The position numbers and the translations under genes are program-made. Of a DNA stretch of 64,000 bases, positions 40,618 to 51,140 are shown in pieces. The notes under the pieces were generated by a model. The model searched no databases, was not told where the DNA came from, and saw only the letters and a program-made list of their open reading frames with translations. The DNA comes from Scheffersomyces stipitis CBS 6054. Lineage: Eukaryota > Ascomycota > Pichiomycetes > Serinales > Debaryomycetaceae. Location: the NCBI RefSeq assembly GCF_000209165.1, contig NC_009044.1, positions 1,364,001-1,428,000 on the forward strand, given 5' to 3'. Positions within the stretch are counted from its first letter, which is position 1, and every line of letters begins with the position of its first letter.

Positions 40618-42159
40618 TTACTCGTCGTCGTCTTCATCAAGATGATAGCGATCGAAGTTGCTTGCTGAGCTAAAGCCACTTGCAAAAGTGCCAGCAGCCG
40701 TTCCTGACCGGGAGCCCAAGCCAGCAGCTTTTTGTTCTTTCAAGTAGTTCAAGTTTTCGATATATAATTTCTTATCAGCGTTTCTCTTACATGTTAACGT
40801 TCCCATGTGTCTTTTCAACGCATCTTTACGGGCGAATCCCTTTCCACATAATTCACAAATATTCGGTGGTATAGTTAAATGCTGTTTCTCGTGTCTCTTC
40901 AAGTCAGAAGATCTTCGGAACGACATAGAACATTTTCCACAGAGAAACTTGCGTGACGGGTCCTCGCCAGCAACAGCTGAATTTTTTCTACTTGATCCAC
41001 CAACGTAACCTTCGTCGGATAATGATGTTGTAGAATGAGAACGTAAAATATCGATACTGTCGTTCGGTTTATTTTCTTCTTTATTGTATAATACTCCAGG
41101 TGTTTTGTAGGTTATTGGTTCTCCAATTAAAAAATTCCAACCTTCGCTGTTTGAACTGGGATGGTGGGACTTGTGAACATTTTCTTCTGCCGCATTACCT
41201 TCAATACCGCCCTCGTTGCCCATGAATATATCATTGCTTAAGTTTGGAAATTGCCTATAGAATCCAGATATATTTAATTGACCCTTCTGGTTGGCAGTGA
41301 TTTTATTTCCGCGTTTTATTGGATTGCCATGAGGAGAGGAAGCATATTGTAATCTCTGTAATAAATCCTGGATAGTCGGATCAACCAATGTTGAACCAGG
41401 GTTAACTCCACTGGCTGTTGCTACCAATGCTTCGCGGGCTAACCTCAAAAATCTGGCATCTTCGTCAGAGTCCAGGCTTCGAAGTTCTGTCAGTTGATTT
41501 TCTTGTCTTTGTCTTTGTTGCTGTGGTTGTTGAGAAGTGCTCGAACCTTCATGAGGTCCAGGGGTAAGAGCCTGCAAAGGCTGAGGAGATACATGTGAAG
41601 AACTCCCACGCAGATTACTAATTTTGCCAGCACCAGAAAGAGAAGTAGAGCTATAGCTCCTGGTGTAGCTTACGTTTTGTTCTATAGACCCTGGAGTATG
41701 CCTTTGAGTTGGTAATAAAAAATTAAGGTTGGGAGAGGACGGGGAGTTAGCGGTGTCGCCTCTAATTCTTTTGGTAGGAGGAGAATTTCCAGCTTGTGGT
41801 CCACCGCCAGTACCACTAGCTCCACCACCACCAAAGGGGCTAGATGGACCTGGCTGAGGAGAGAACATTGGATAGCTCATTCTGTTCGGGCTGTTAGTAA
41901 TTAATTGAGGATAATTTCTAAAATGATGTGTGTTAGTAACTCTGTTTGTTTGTATTGCACCACCAGCACCAGCACCAGAAATGGTGTTCCTAGCTACAAG
42001 ATGACGTTGACTCGGGAGTTGAGGAACCTGTTGTTGAGAAACCGGCAGTGGATTATTTGTACGTGTGTTGGAAGGACTATTGGCATTACTTCTTTTGCTT
42101 TTCTCGCTCGACGTTGGACTGTTGAAGGAACCAGCAAACTGTGGCTGATCCTGTTCCAT
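40618..42159 (-). CDS. MET32: C2H2 zinc-finger transcription factor, Met31/Met32-like
   Basis: A 513-residue protein with two C-terminal zinc fingers. Finger 1 is Cys407-x2-Cys410-x12-His423-x3-His427 (CSMSFRRSSDLKRHEKQH). Finger 2 is Cys435-x2-Cys438-x12-His451-x5-Cys457 (CGKGFARKDALKRHMGTLTC), with a Cys instead of the last His, followed by KRNADKKL. The pattern SSDLKRH, PNIC, CGKGFARKDALKRH, TLTCKRN is what I know of Met31/Met32, factors that recruit Met4 to AAACTGTGG sites of sulfur genes. Those yeast proteins are under 200 residues; here a long low-complexity N-terminus is added (SP-rich, Gly-rich GGGGASGTGGG, a Q run). The upstream frame reaches GTG; the first ATG is 42159. Its upstream region holds AAACTGTGGC and four CACGTG boxes. 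A different C2H2 factor remains possible. Confidence 0.65.
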   Translation of the reverse strand: MEQDQPQFAGSFNSPTSSEKSKRSNANSPSNTRTNNPLPVSQQQVPQLPSQRHLVARNTISGAGAGGAIQTNRVTNTHHFRNYPQLITNSPNRMSYPMFSPQPGPSSPFGGGGASGTGGGPQAGNSPPTKRIRGDTANSPSSPNLNFLLPTQRHTPGSIEQNVSYTRSYSSTSLSGAGKISNLRGSSSHVSPQPLQALTPGPHEGSSTSQQPQQQRQRQENQLTELRSLDSDEDARFLRLAREALVATASGVNPGSTLVDPTIQDLLQRLQYASSPHGNPIKRGNKITANQKGQLNISGFYRQFPNLSNDIFMGNEGGIEGNAAEENVHKSHHPSSNSEGWNFLIGEPITYKTPGVLYNKEENKPNDSIDILRSHSTTSLSDEGYVGGSSRKNSAVAGEDPSRKFLCGKCSMSFRRSSDLKRHEKQHLTIPPNICELCGKGFARKDALKRHMGTLTCKRNADKKLYIENLNYLKEQKAAGLGSRSGTAAGTFASGFSSASNFDRYHLDEDDDE

Positions 42160-43132
42160 ATGGGTCGGCGAAATTTTCTTTAGTAATAAAATTAGCTCGT
42201 ATCCAGATGGGATAATGGGGATGAAATGCGATAAAATGAATTGTCCAGGACAGCTAGGAGACTTTCCAAACACCAGAATGAAAATTGAATCTACGTCTTG
42301 TAGATCAATGTGAATAAAATGCCTGTTTAATTCTTGCAGATGTCAACAACCTCGGAAAAGTGACCACAATTGATAGCAAAAAAAGATCTCCGGCGGTATA
42401 TGTTGTGATTAAGGCTCAACCAGTAAGAGCTTTCCAGCAATTGACACGGTTATTGAACTTGCAAACCTGAAAGTGTTTAGGTCTTTTTCTGGCAAGACGG
42501 CTGCTGGAATATGTGCTACTATTGTTAGGAATGTATACCACCATCGACAACACCGTCAACGATTTGAGCAATTTTTGGTAGTACTACTAGGGCAGAAAGT
42601 CTGTATTCTAGCATGCCACCCTCCAGGTCAAGAAAGAAGGTTATTACCATAAATATAAACTCTGCCGGGACAGGTAGTGTCTATAGTTGCAAGCCTACCT
42701 TGGTAAAAATTGTGGATGAAGAGCACCTTCCACAAAATAGTTCATGTCAAAACAAGCACAGTTTACGACTCCGAGATCTGGATGCTATTGAGGCGCCAAA
42801 TCGACGGGCTTCGCTTGGAGGTGGTGCACCACTGTTTGGATGCTGTCGGATCTGTTGTCGATTCCCACAGTGATGGTCGGATAAGGTCCATTTCAAGGGG
42901 GTTATTGGTGATTTTCCCCATATTGCAGCTATAGAAGTCTGGAAAAGGTGGTTCAACTTTTCTGGCCCTGGCTCAGGGCTACTGTTGCATAATTAACGTA
43001 CCGCTTGTTGGGATCTCTGGGGGTAGATACATACTTCTCTACACCCATAGTCTCTGAAAGGCTGTCCAAGAGGAGTAGTCTTCAAGTGCTCGTGGAACAA
43101 TCCAGTTGTCTAATTTTTCTAGTTGCGGTGCA

Positions 43133-43142
43133 GCCACAGTTT
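43133..43142 (-). promoter_or_regulatory. Met31/32 element upstream of MET32-like gene
   Basis: The + strand reads GCCACAGTTT, that is AAACTGTGGC on the minus strand, in the orientation of the zinc-finger gene, 974 bp before its ATG. It is the second exact copy of the 10-mer I found in the window; it suggests autoregulation if the promoter extends this far. Confidence 0.45.
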
Positions 43143-43599
43143 GAAGATGATTTCGCCAGGGCCTGGTACCTCTTGGGGAATAACCCCTCTGCAGGCCAAA
43201 TACGCCATACCTGGTTACACCTCTTTGTCTAGTGGATCCTGGTCGCCTCTGGTTGTCTACGTGCGATTGTCGGGGTCTGGTGTTGTGCCAATGGCTGTTC
43301 AGTGGTTCTAAAATCTAAAAATTCATACATACCAATATGACAAATGCCTTAAGCTGGCGAAATGGATAGAGACCTCAGCGAATTTTTGCTCGAAACAAGT
43401 GAAAGGTATAAATATCGTGAATGTTGACCTCGACGCGTATTTTGACTCGAGATGCGCTTGTAGTTGTTAATAATTTACTCTTGACCTAGTGATGTCTGGT
43501 TCCAGCTCTTTCTACTAAGTATGTAAGGTTGCACTATGTAGGATCACAGAATCGCTCCAAGCAAAAGATTTGGCAGAGGGAGACAGGTTCGTCTCGAGC

Positions 43600-43609
43600 A
43601 AACTGTGGT
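43600..43609 (+). promoter_or_regulatory. Met31/32-like element
   Basis: AAACTGTGGT, nine of the ten bases of the Met31/32 element, 458 bp from the exact copy and 155 bp before a group of CACGTG boxes. Confidence 0.4.
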
Positions 43610-43762
43610 TATTTGGCCCGCTACTTATATCTCTGTAAACACGTCAAGGGCCGTTCCTTTGCCGTTTGGTCCCGATCCCAGGATTCCGGATCATTGCCTA
43701 ATTCTGGATTCTGAATTTTGTTTAATTATTGCGAAAACACCGTCTTAGTGATTAGAGCGCGT

Positions 43763-44216
43763 CACGTGTCAGTGGCTAATTTCTCCGTGTCTAATTACTA
43801 TAGCTATTGTTGGCTTCTGTGTAGGACCCTTCCCAAAGGGAGATGTGCTAGACTGTGATGAAACTGTGTGCCATCGGCTCCAGAGTGACTGTGGTCGGCC
43901 GTACAAGATAGCCGATGAAACAGACCTGGAGTTTCAGACCGTAGTATCTTTTTGGGCATTTGCAAGTGGAGCATCACCTCGGAAATTGAGTAGTAAGTAC
44001 AGAGCACGTGATATAGTGACTTCCGACCACTTAGTTACACCATTCAAGGGGTCAGTATTTTAGTGCTGAATGAGTGTAGACAAGTAGTTATACAGCAGAC
44101 ACTATCAAAAGGTTAACAACAATGCTGACCATACTTTTCTATTTCTCTTGAGAAAAACTTACACGTGTAAACCCTACTTTTACTTTTGTATATTTGCAAA
44201 GGACGTGTATCACGTG
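43763..44216. promoter_or_regulatory. Cluster of four CACGTG (Cbf1) boxes
   Basis: CACGTG occurs at 43763-43768, 44005-44010, 44162-44167 and 44211-44216. The third sits in the 12-base palindrome TTACACGTGTAA (44159-44170). About one such box per 6 kb is expected at this base composition, so four within 454 bp is unusual. Cbf1 boxes beside Met31/32 elements are the classic make-up of yeast MET promoters. Confidence 0.55.
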
Positions 44217-44763
44217 CCATATTCATATTCTTTTAGGTAGATAGGAATATTAAGAAAATCAGATGAAATTTTATAAATTATAGTTAGAATTGAAAAAAAA
44301 AACACATTTGGCAGAAAACCAGAGTGAAGCTATTTTTGACTCCAGTTTACTCAAGTATACTACTTTTGTCTACAGTGGCACACTGTGTCAGGATGAGTTT
44401 CTTGTGATTCTTAGGTTATCAGACGCAAATGCTGGAACTTTGCAACCTGGTTGCAGCCTTATGCGTCTGCGTGTGATATGAATCACATGACATTATTTTT
44501 ATTGAAGACAATTCCGCTTTGCTTGGTGCCATTTCCATCTGTTTGAGTTTACAGGTTACCACGATCAGTTTGCATGTTAGTTCAGGTACCTTTTTTTCAG
44601 TTTATCAAGAAATCTCCATTTCATCTTTTCCTGAAACAATAAATTGATATATTTCTACAACCGGGAATCACAGAGAGTTGCCAAGTCTGCAAGCGGCTCC
44701 TTATAGCACACAAATTTACTTTACCAACTTTTGTATCAAGGTCATAACTATTTCTATCCAGCC

Positions 44764-46026
44764 ATGACGACCTACCTGGATTTACCCTCCAGACAGAAGT
44801 CGCAGAGACTCATTAACAGGATGAAGAACCAGCAGCAACAACAGCAGTTCCAGCAGTACAAACAGCGTGCAAAGAACATTGCAAACATCAACGAGCTTCT
44901 TCCAGGGTTAAACGACATTTCCGATGCGTTTGAAGTGTTACCTATGGACCTCATAAAGTACTTCACACTACTTAAGGAAATCGATGCCAAATGTATTAAC
45001 ACCGTTCCGCAGATCAACTTCTTGATCAAAAAGTACATTGGAGGTTTACATGAGGGCAAGCTGTCCAAGGATGGAGCCGAAGGAGGAGAAGACAGCAACG
45101 AAAATAACAATGACAAATCCGAAAATGACAAAGACAAGCTTGAAAACGACAAGGAATCAAAAGAGACTTCCAAGAGAGACCTGGAATTGAGAAGGTTGAC
45201 ACTCATCAAAGACAAGATCAACGAAATAATTCCCTGCTTAGAAGAGAAGATGCACGTTACGTCGGTGGCGACCGACTTGTTGAGCAAACATATGTTCCGT
45301 ATCAACAATGACTACAAACTAATTGTCAACAACAACGAGATTCCAGAGTCAATCCGTATCGGTCCTCTAAGCCACCCGGCAATGATCATGGATGCTAACG
45401 TAGCCAACGGGTCAAGTGTTGACAGATCAGCACAGGCACAAAGAAGTGAAAGTAGAAGAGAAGCTCTAGCAGCCAAGAAAGCCAGCAAAGAAGACAATTC
45501 TGATGACCATCTTTCTGTGAAGAAGAAGAAGAACAAAGAGAGCACACCTTCAGAAGCACTCAAGGGCACACCGAATGGAAACCCAGGAGTAACCAACACC
45601 AAGAAGAGATCGAGAAAGGAAAATGATGATATCCAGAGACCAGTTACCCCTGGCGGCGGCGCTACCAACGGAACAGCACCAGCCAAGAAGAAGAATAAGC
45701 CCAAGAAGGAAGACGACAGTAGCAATAATTCACGTGCAAACAACACCAGCAGCAATAATGTCAACTCCAACGAACTTGACAACGATGACAATAACACTAT
45801 AGACAGAGTCAAGGCTGAAGTTCCAGCAAGTAAGGCCAAGAATACAGGCGAACCTACGTACTGTTACTGTAACCAAGTTTCCTTTGGTGAGATGGTGGGA
45901 TGCGACGGTGACGACTGTAAGCGTGAATGGTTCCATTTGCCATGTATTGGATTCAAGAACCCACCTAAGGGTAAATGGTACTGTGACGACTGTCTTGTGA
46001 AAATGAAGAAAATGAAGAAATTATGA
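44764..46026 (+). CDS. PHO23: ING-family PHD protein Pho23 (Rpd3L subunit)
   Basis: Pho23 is the ING subunit of the large Rpd3 histone deacetylase complex and reads H3K4me3. The N-terminal ING domain has LLPGLNDISDAFEVLP, then LLKEIDAKC and PQINFLIKKYI, the Pho23 version of this domain rather than Yng1 or Yng2. The middle is a long Lys/Ser/Asn-rich linker with nuclear localisation-like clusters (KKKNKES, KKRSRK, AKKKNKPKK). The C-terminal PHD finger (about 364-412) has Cys4-His-Cys3 in CYCNQVSFGEMVGCDG, CKREWFHLPC and GKWYCDDC, followed by a polybasic tail KMKKMKKL. At 420 residues it exceeds S. cerevisiae Pho23 (330) because of the linker. The frame continues upstream to TTG; 44764 is the first ATG. 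Confidence 0.88.
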   Translation: MTTYLDLPSRQKSQRLINRMKNQQQQQQFQQYKQRAKNIANINELLPGLNDISDAFEVLPMDLIKYFTLLKEIDAKCINTVPQINFLIKKYIGGLHEGKLSKDGAEGGEDSNENNNDKSENDKDKLENDKESKETSKRDLELRRLTLIKDKINEIIPCLEEKMHVTSVATDLLSKHMFRINNDYKLIVNNNEIPESIRIGPLSHPAMIMDANVANGSSVDRSAQAQRSESRREALAAKKASKEDNSDDHLSVKKKKNKESTPSEALKGTPNGNPGVTNTKKRSRKENDDIQRPVTPGGGATNGTAPAKKKNKPKKEDDSSNNSRANNTSSNNVNSNELDNDDNNTIDRVKAEVPASKAKNTGEPTYCYCNQVSFGEMVGCDGDDCKREWFHLPCIGFKNPPKGKWYCDDCLVKMKKMKKL

Positions 46027-46165
46027 TGTGTCAATTCATGTATTAGTATAACAAGAAATAGTATAATGCAAGAAACTATTCTAGACTATGCAACAAGTAG
46101 ATATAAATTTATGTTGAGTATTTTCTGATGGTTAAGTATTCCAATTGATATAAATGAAAAATGGT

Positions 46166-47635
46166 TTAGTTCAATGAATACTGTCCTTGTAACCAACTGT
46201 TAACCATTTCCAATGCCCTCTGGGGTTGATCGTGAGGGACCAAATGGCCAGCATCGTAGAATCTCAAATAAGTGAACTTTTCGTAGTTCCTGTACTCTCC
46301 ACCAATACTGCCGTCAGAAGTTTGCCATGGCACCAAAGGTTTACTTGAAAATTCATCATGACCATCATAGTCTAATTGGTCTGTCCACTCGTAGTTACCT
46401 AACCAATTACATCTATAGTCTTTATCTCCAGCAAATATCAATACTGCTACCTCCTTTTCAAGAAGTTCGGCAACATACTGCTGATGGGGCAATGCTTTAT
46501 CGCCTTCCAAGGCAAAGTTCTTTGATACAACATCAGAACAACCTTCATACTTCTTGACTTCAGGAGAAACCCCAATGGCACTCCTGACAAAGTCAAGGTT
46601 GAGATAAGCGTCCACATCGTCTAGTTCCTCGTAGCAAGTTCCACCCCTTTCACATTCTTCACGTATGTCATATGGGTTCAAGTTCGTCTTGGAGAAAGGA
46701 ATAAACATTCTTGTTTCACAGTAATGATAAGCTGGTACACATGTCAATGCATCCTGTTCCCTGTTGCATAGTTCAAGGAATTGCTTGCATTTGGGATAGT
46801 AATTCTCTTCCAATTCCTTGCAATCTTGTTCTGACAAGATTGAATCATAACCTCCTTGTCCACATCCCATTCCAATAAGAGCTTTATATTGTGGAATAGC
46901 ATCAGTGAACCCATTTCCAATGAGAACTGAAGTCACGTTGAACGACCTTTCCGGATGACTGAGGATCTCCGACGCGAACTTAGGAATGTAATGGCCAGCA
47001 TACGATTCTCCAGCCATATGAAAGTCTCTGCTTTGGAATTGTGGAAACTTTTGGAAGAACAATTCCAAGAATATGTATACATCTTTTGCAGCAGCAGCCG
47101 TAGTTGAAACTTCGTTGTCATCCGAGTACGAGAGTCCTACGTCTACAGGTTGATCCAAGAAGATAACAGACGCATTCGAGTTCCACGAATAGGGGTTATA
47201 TTCTGGCTGAAGGGTTGAATTGATAAAAGAGGGCCCCAACTCAAAGAAGAGTCCCGTTGAGCTAGAGCAACCTGGCCCTCCATTCAACCATAATACTACT
47301 GGGTCGTTCTGGGGATCGTTTCTCGATTCAAAGAACCAATAGAACAAGTGCTTGTCATCTTCGATATCCAAATATCCCGTGACTTGCTTTACTTTATCTA
47401 GACCGAGAACAAGCGGATCTATGTGCTTAACTCGCAACCTGTGACTGGCATAGTTCTCGTTTGAAACTACATCAAATAAATTGTCCAAAGGCCCAGAATT
47501 ACCAAGATTTGCAATATCGTGTGCATCCGAAACTTCCTTGAAGCCCAAAAACTGTTGCAAGGAAGATAAAGAATACGCTGTGGCAACAGAGCCACACAAG
47601 CCCGAAAGTAGAATAGTGCCGATCAGAAGTTTCAT
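46166..47635 (-). CDS. Carboxypeptidase Y-like serine carboxypeptidase
   Basis: A 489-residue S10-family serine carboxypeptidase, expected in the vacuole or secreted. A signal peptide (about 1-19, LLIGTILLSGLCGSVATA) is followed by a propeptide and by the mature start near YLDIEDDKHLFYWFFESRNDP, close to carboxypeptidase Y. The oxyanion loop NGGPGCSS, the catalytic Ser at about 210 in GESYAGHY, Asp at about 406 in FAGDKDYRCNW and His at about 464 in DAGHLVPHD are all present. The product is shorter than S. cerevisiae Prc1 (532), mainly in the propeptide, and the Vps10 signal QRPL is replaced by LQQFLG in a similar place. It may be a CPY paralogue rather than the main enzyme. A CACGTG box is 99 bp before the ATG. 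The ATG at 47635 was chosen over an upstream TTG. Confidence 0.9.
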   Translation of the reverse strand: MKLLIGTILLSGLCGSVATAYSLSSLQQFLGFKEVSDAHDIANLGNSGPLDNLFDVVSNENYASHRLRVKHIDPLVLGLDKVKQVTGYLDIEDDKHLFYWFFESRNDPQNDPVVLWLNGGPGCSSSTGLFFELGPSFINSTLQPEYNPYSWNSNASVIFLDQPVDVGLSYSDDNEVSTTAAAAKDVYIFLELFFQKFPQFQSRDFHMAGESYAGHYIPKFASEILSHPERSFNVTSVLIGNGFTDAIPQYKALIGMGCGQGGYDSILSEQDCKELEENYYPKCKQFLELCNREQDALTCVPAYHYCETRMFIPFSKTNLNPYDIREECERGGTCYEELDDVDAYLNLDFVRSAIGVSPEVKKYEGCSDVVSKNFALEGDKALPHQQYVAELLEKEVAVLIFAGDKDYRCNWLGNYEWTDQLDYDGHDEFSSKPLVPWQTSDGSIGGEYRNYEKFTYLRFYDAGHLVPHDQPQRALEMVNSWLQGQYSLN

Positions 47636-50381
47636 CGCACTACTCAATTGACCTGAGGCAGAGAAAACTAAAGAGATAGACTAGATAAGAACTAGCTGGT
47701 TAAACTGGGAGAGCCATACTTGAGCCGTACGATCACGTGAAGATATTCAAAGGTAATTGAATTCATGAAGCGATATGGAGCTGATTTTATTTATGTGGAG
47801 AGTACTTAGACACAGAACTCAACTTACAATGTGAAGCCAAAAATGGGATAGAAACGTCCCAATTAATGCCGATTGGGTTGCGTTGGCTCTCCAAACACGA
47901 GGGGTCCCTGTTTCATAGGCACGCAAGACAAGAATGCGTATGAAATCACTATTCAGATAAAATAAAGTTCACGGATCCAATGAAGTAAATCGACAGGTGC
48001 CACTATGGTCCGAACTTCTTCATGTCCATTTTCCGAACAGGAGTTTCCTCGGTTTCGTTCAAGTCAGAGGATGTTATACAAAGTAGGCTTATTCTGACTT
48101 TGGTTTCTGGCGATGGTCCAGTGCTGCTATCTGCACGTCAAGAAAGTGAGCCAAGGTTTGATAACCATAGATCCAGGATATTACGGTGGATTTTTGGCTT
48201 TTAGATGACGTGGAAAGGGGGTTTATCGTAGAAGCTCGAGAACAATAGCTGGTGTCTAAACGAGGCGTAAATATCTGTAGCCCTGGGCCAGCAACAAGAA
48301 GCTGTTTAGATACCCAATGCGAGAACACCGTGAAAACGTATCCATTGCAAGCAAATAAATTTGACGGCAATTAATTATAATTCGTCAATGGCCAAAGTGA
48401 TAGCTGGGTCCGATATCTCGACAATAGCCTTTAAACCCATCTTTAAAAAATTAAAATTGCAATTGTTCAAGGGGTGAGTTGAAAATTACATTCAGGAATG
48501 ATCGACATCCGCGCTACATTTAGAAAAAGGTCAACTATCCCTTAGGAGTGGAAGTATGTCCATGCAAGCGGGAGCTAAGATTGGGGAGTTGACGAAAAAG
48601 GCTGCGTAACTGCGCGTCCAGAACAGCCCACACCGACTATACCTTCAACAAGGCCAATGGTATCTTCCCCACTCGGCTGTATTTTTCAGTTCCAGAAGAC
48701 TGTGATATCGGCTGCTACCAAATTATCACATTTTGAGATTTGACAAAGACCCGTAGACTACCACGTCAAAGTCACTACGCTAGCCGCCTAAGGATCCAAA
48801 CTGCACAAAGAGCCCCGCCGACAATGCCAGGCATATACTGTATGTTCCAGAAAATAGTGCAAAATTTCCACTAATTAAGGAAGTTTTCGTATGTAAGACA
48901 ATGCAAGACCTGAGACAGATCTCTGGTTGCCATGAATTACCGTAGCAGAAATCCCATTTTAGTCCTTCTAGAACCTGTAATTGTCGACGAGGATCTTGAC
49001 CCACCTAGTTGCCACTAGCTGCCTACGACTACAAGCTGTGGTTGAACACCACTAGATCCAACCCTCGTAGCATTCTGTTATCCGATTGAAAATACCACGA
49101 TGAGAAAATACGCAGAAAATACATTGTCGGTAACAATAATACACCAAGGGCTAGGATAGGGATACCGAGGATCTGGTGGGCTTCCATAGCCTACTTCAGA
49201 CATCTTTACGAGATTGGGTCCAGGGGAATGTGTGATATGACAGCAAATTTTGTCGGGCAAACAAAGCTGCGGGGGTCAGTTCTGGAGGCATAATTCCACA
49301 CTGGCCAAAATTATGGTGATGTACGTATATCGCTTGGTGGGTACCATTTTGTGGATCCAATTTTACGTACCAGCTTGAGAATTCCAATCCCCGGGATAAA
49401 AACATGATCACAGAGCGTGCATATCGCCAGCATGTACGGGACGACTTTGTACCAGTGAATGTTCCAAGTCTGACATGCCACGTCAAGTTGCCAGGGGCCG
49501 GAATCTACAATTTCATTGCAATTTCACATCAGACAGACTACAAAAACGAATTCAAACTAAATTCCAGAGCAGAGGAAGCCCAGTTGAGTGGATCTGGCTA
49601 GGCAGAGGTCCTTAGATAGTGTCGAATATGAATTAATCATCGAGAACGAATTGGTACAGTTTCACCGGAGTTTTGCGGCCGTCGCTGGGCTGTGATCTCA
49701 GCCAACAGCCAAACTATCATTAAGTCTGAATATTATTTTCGAGCACAAGAGAAGTCAGCCATAATAGCTCCGTCGGTGGTGATAATAAATTTCATTGCAT
49801 GAGGATTCTGTGGGAGTTTCCATTATTTCATATTTATTATTACTTTCGAGTGATAATTACACTATAGCCCTATTCCAAATAAATATAGCACATTGGGCAG
49901 CTTGTAGAAACCCATCGATATCTGCGTCTGATACCCTGGAATTTTTTTGTGTAGTCTCTATATAAAACCATTGCCATTCCCCATTTTCCGCCATCAGCGC
50001 TGATTCCCTTAACTAGTCTTGGTTTCCCGAAGCGTACGTCACCTCGTTTGTTCTCTTCGGCAAAAATCCCGGCCACGCCAATTGCAATTGCACGTCTGTT
50101 GATTGCACTCAGTAGCCCCAACTGTTTTAGATATATTGGGTTTGGCGTTTCGCATCGCACCACCCAGAACTGTGCCAGCAATATATATTATTGTTTTTCT
50201 TAACTCCCTTTTAATCGTGAAATTTTGGCTAGGTATTTTTTTGACAAGCCTTTCCTCTACATTTTTTTTTCATCAGATATCCCTGAGTTCAAATTTAAGA
50301 ATCGTCAACTTGTTTCTTCCGCTCGTTTTCCTTTAACATTAATTGACCTTTCCCACCTTTGAAAAGTTTTCATAGTAGCCC
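47636..50381. other. 2.7-kb divergent intergenic, carboxypeptidase/RAS1
   Basis: No gene is supported; small frames are scattered on both strands. A CACGTG is at 47734-47739. T-rich tracts (50190-50275) precede the RAS1 start and fit its promoter. The reason for the length is not visible. Confidence 0.5.
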
Positions 50382-51140
50382 ATGAGCGTGTTGAAAGAAT
50401 ATAAATTGGTCGTTGTCGGCGGCGGTGGTGTCGGTAAGTCGGCCCTTACCATCCAGTTAATCCAGTCCCATTTTGTGGATGAATACGACCCCACCATTGA
50501 AGACTCCTACAGAAAGCAATGCACCATTGACAATGAACAGGTGTTGTTGGACGTGTTGGATACTGCTGGACAAGAAGAATACTCTGCCATGAGAGAACAG
50601 TATATGAGAACAGGAGAAGGGTTCTTGTTGGTGTACTCCATCAATTCTCGTAACTCGTTGGAGGAATTGCAATCGTTCTACGAGCAGATTCTTAGAGTCA
50701 AGGACTCCGAAAGAGTGCCGGTATTGGTAGTAGGAAATAAGTGTGACTTGGAGATTGAGAGACAGGTTAGCTACGAAGAAGGGTTGGCTTTGGCCAACTC
50801 GTTCAATTGCCAGTTTTTGGAAACCTCGGCCAAGCAGAGAATCAACGTCGAGGAAGCATTCTACAACTTGGTCAGATCCATCAGAGAACAAGAAAGGGCC
50901 GTTTCATCTAGCGACCCTGCCAACGTCGCCATTGCCAGCTCGGGCAATATCAATGGCACGGTAGCCAACAACACCACTGCTGCTGCTGCTGATGGTGTCC
51001 ATAAAGCCGAAAAGGATTCCGCAATACCTTCCCAAGGTGCAGCCAAGACTGCCCAAGCCCAGAGACAACAACAGGCACAAAATGCTGCCAGCACTGCTGC
51101 TGAAGGCAAAGAGAAGTCTGGCTGCTGTGTCATTGTTTAG
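50382..51140 (+). CDS. RAS1: Ras GTPase Ras1
   Basis: A 252-residue Ras protein that controls adenylate cyclase and, in Candida-type yeasts, filamentation. All GTPase motifs are present: G1 GGGGVGKS at 13-20, the effector region [10 protein letters not shown]3 DTAGQEEY, G4 NKCD and G5 ETSAK. Residue Gly14, the equivalent of human Gly12 or thereabouts, is the normal yeast GGGG form. The hypervariable C-terminus is Ala/Gln-rich ([20 protein letters not shown]) and ends KSGCCVIV, where CVIV is the CaaX box for prenylation and the preceding Cys is a palmitoylation candidate. The ATG at 50382 is the only start before G1. It converges on OST2. Confidence 0.97.
   Translation: MSVLKEYKLVVVGGGGVGKSALTIQLIQSHFVDEYDPTIEDSYRKQCTIDNEQVLLDVLDTAGQEEYSAMREQYMRTGEGFLLVYSINSRNSLEELQSFYEQILRVKDSERVPVLVVGNKCDLEIERQVSYEEGLALANSFNCQFLETSAKQRINVEEAFYNLVRSIREQERAVSSSDPANVAIASSGNINGTVANNTTAAAADGVHKAEKDSAIPSQGAAKTAQAQRQQQAQNAASTAAEGKEKSGCCVIV

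Larger units (their letters stand above)
42160..44763. promoter_or_regulatory. 2.6-kb divergent promoter MET32-like/PHO23
   Basis: No gene is supported. Small open frames at 42613-42873, 43005-43232 and 43845-44063 have no recognisable products. The region contains sulfur-regulon motifs: AAACTGTGGC (minus strand, 43133-43142), AAACTGTGGT (43600-43609) and CACGTG at 43763, 44005, 44161 and 44211. Confidence 0.55.

Noticed and set aside
42613..42934. Two overlapping + strand frames that might be one frameshifted gene
   Set aside because: Neither translation shows a domain, and the region is better explained as a promoter with regulatory motifs.
43350..43420. TGGCGAAATGG as a tRNA A-box
   Set aside because: No B-box follows at the right distance and no acceptor stem can be folded.
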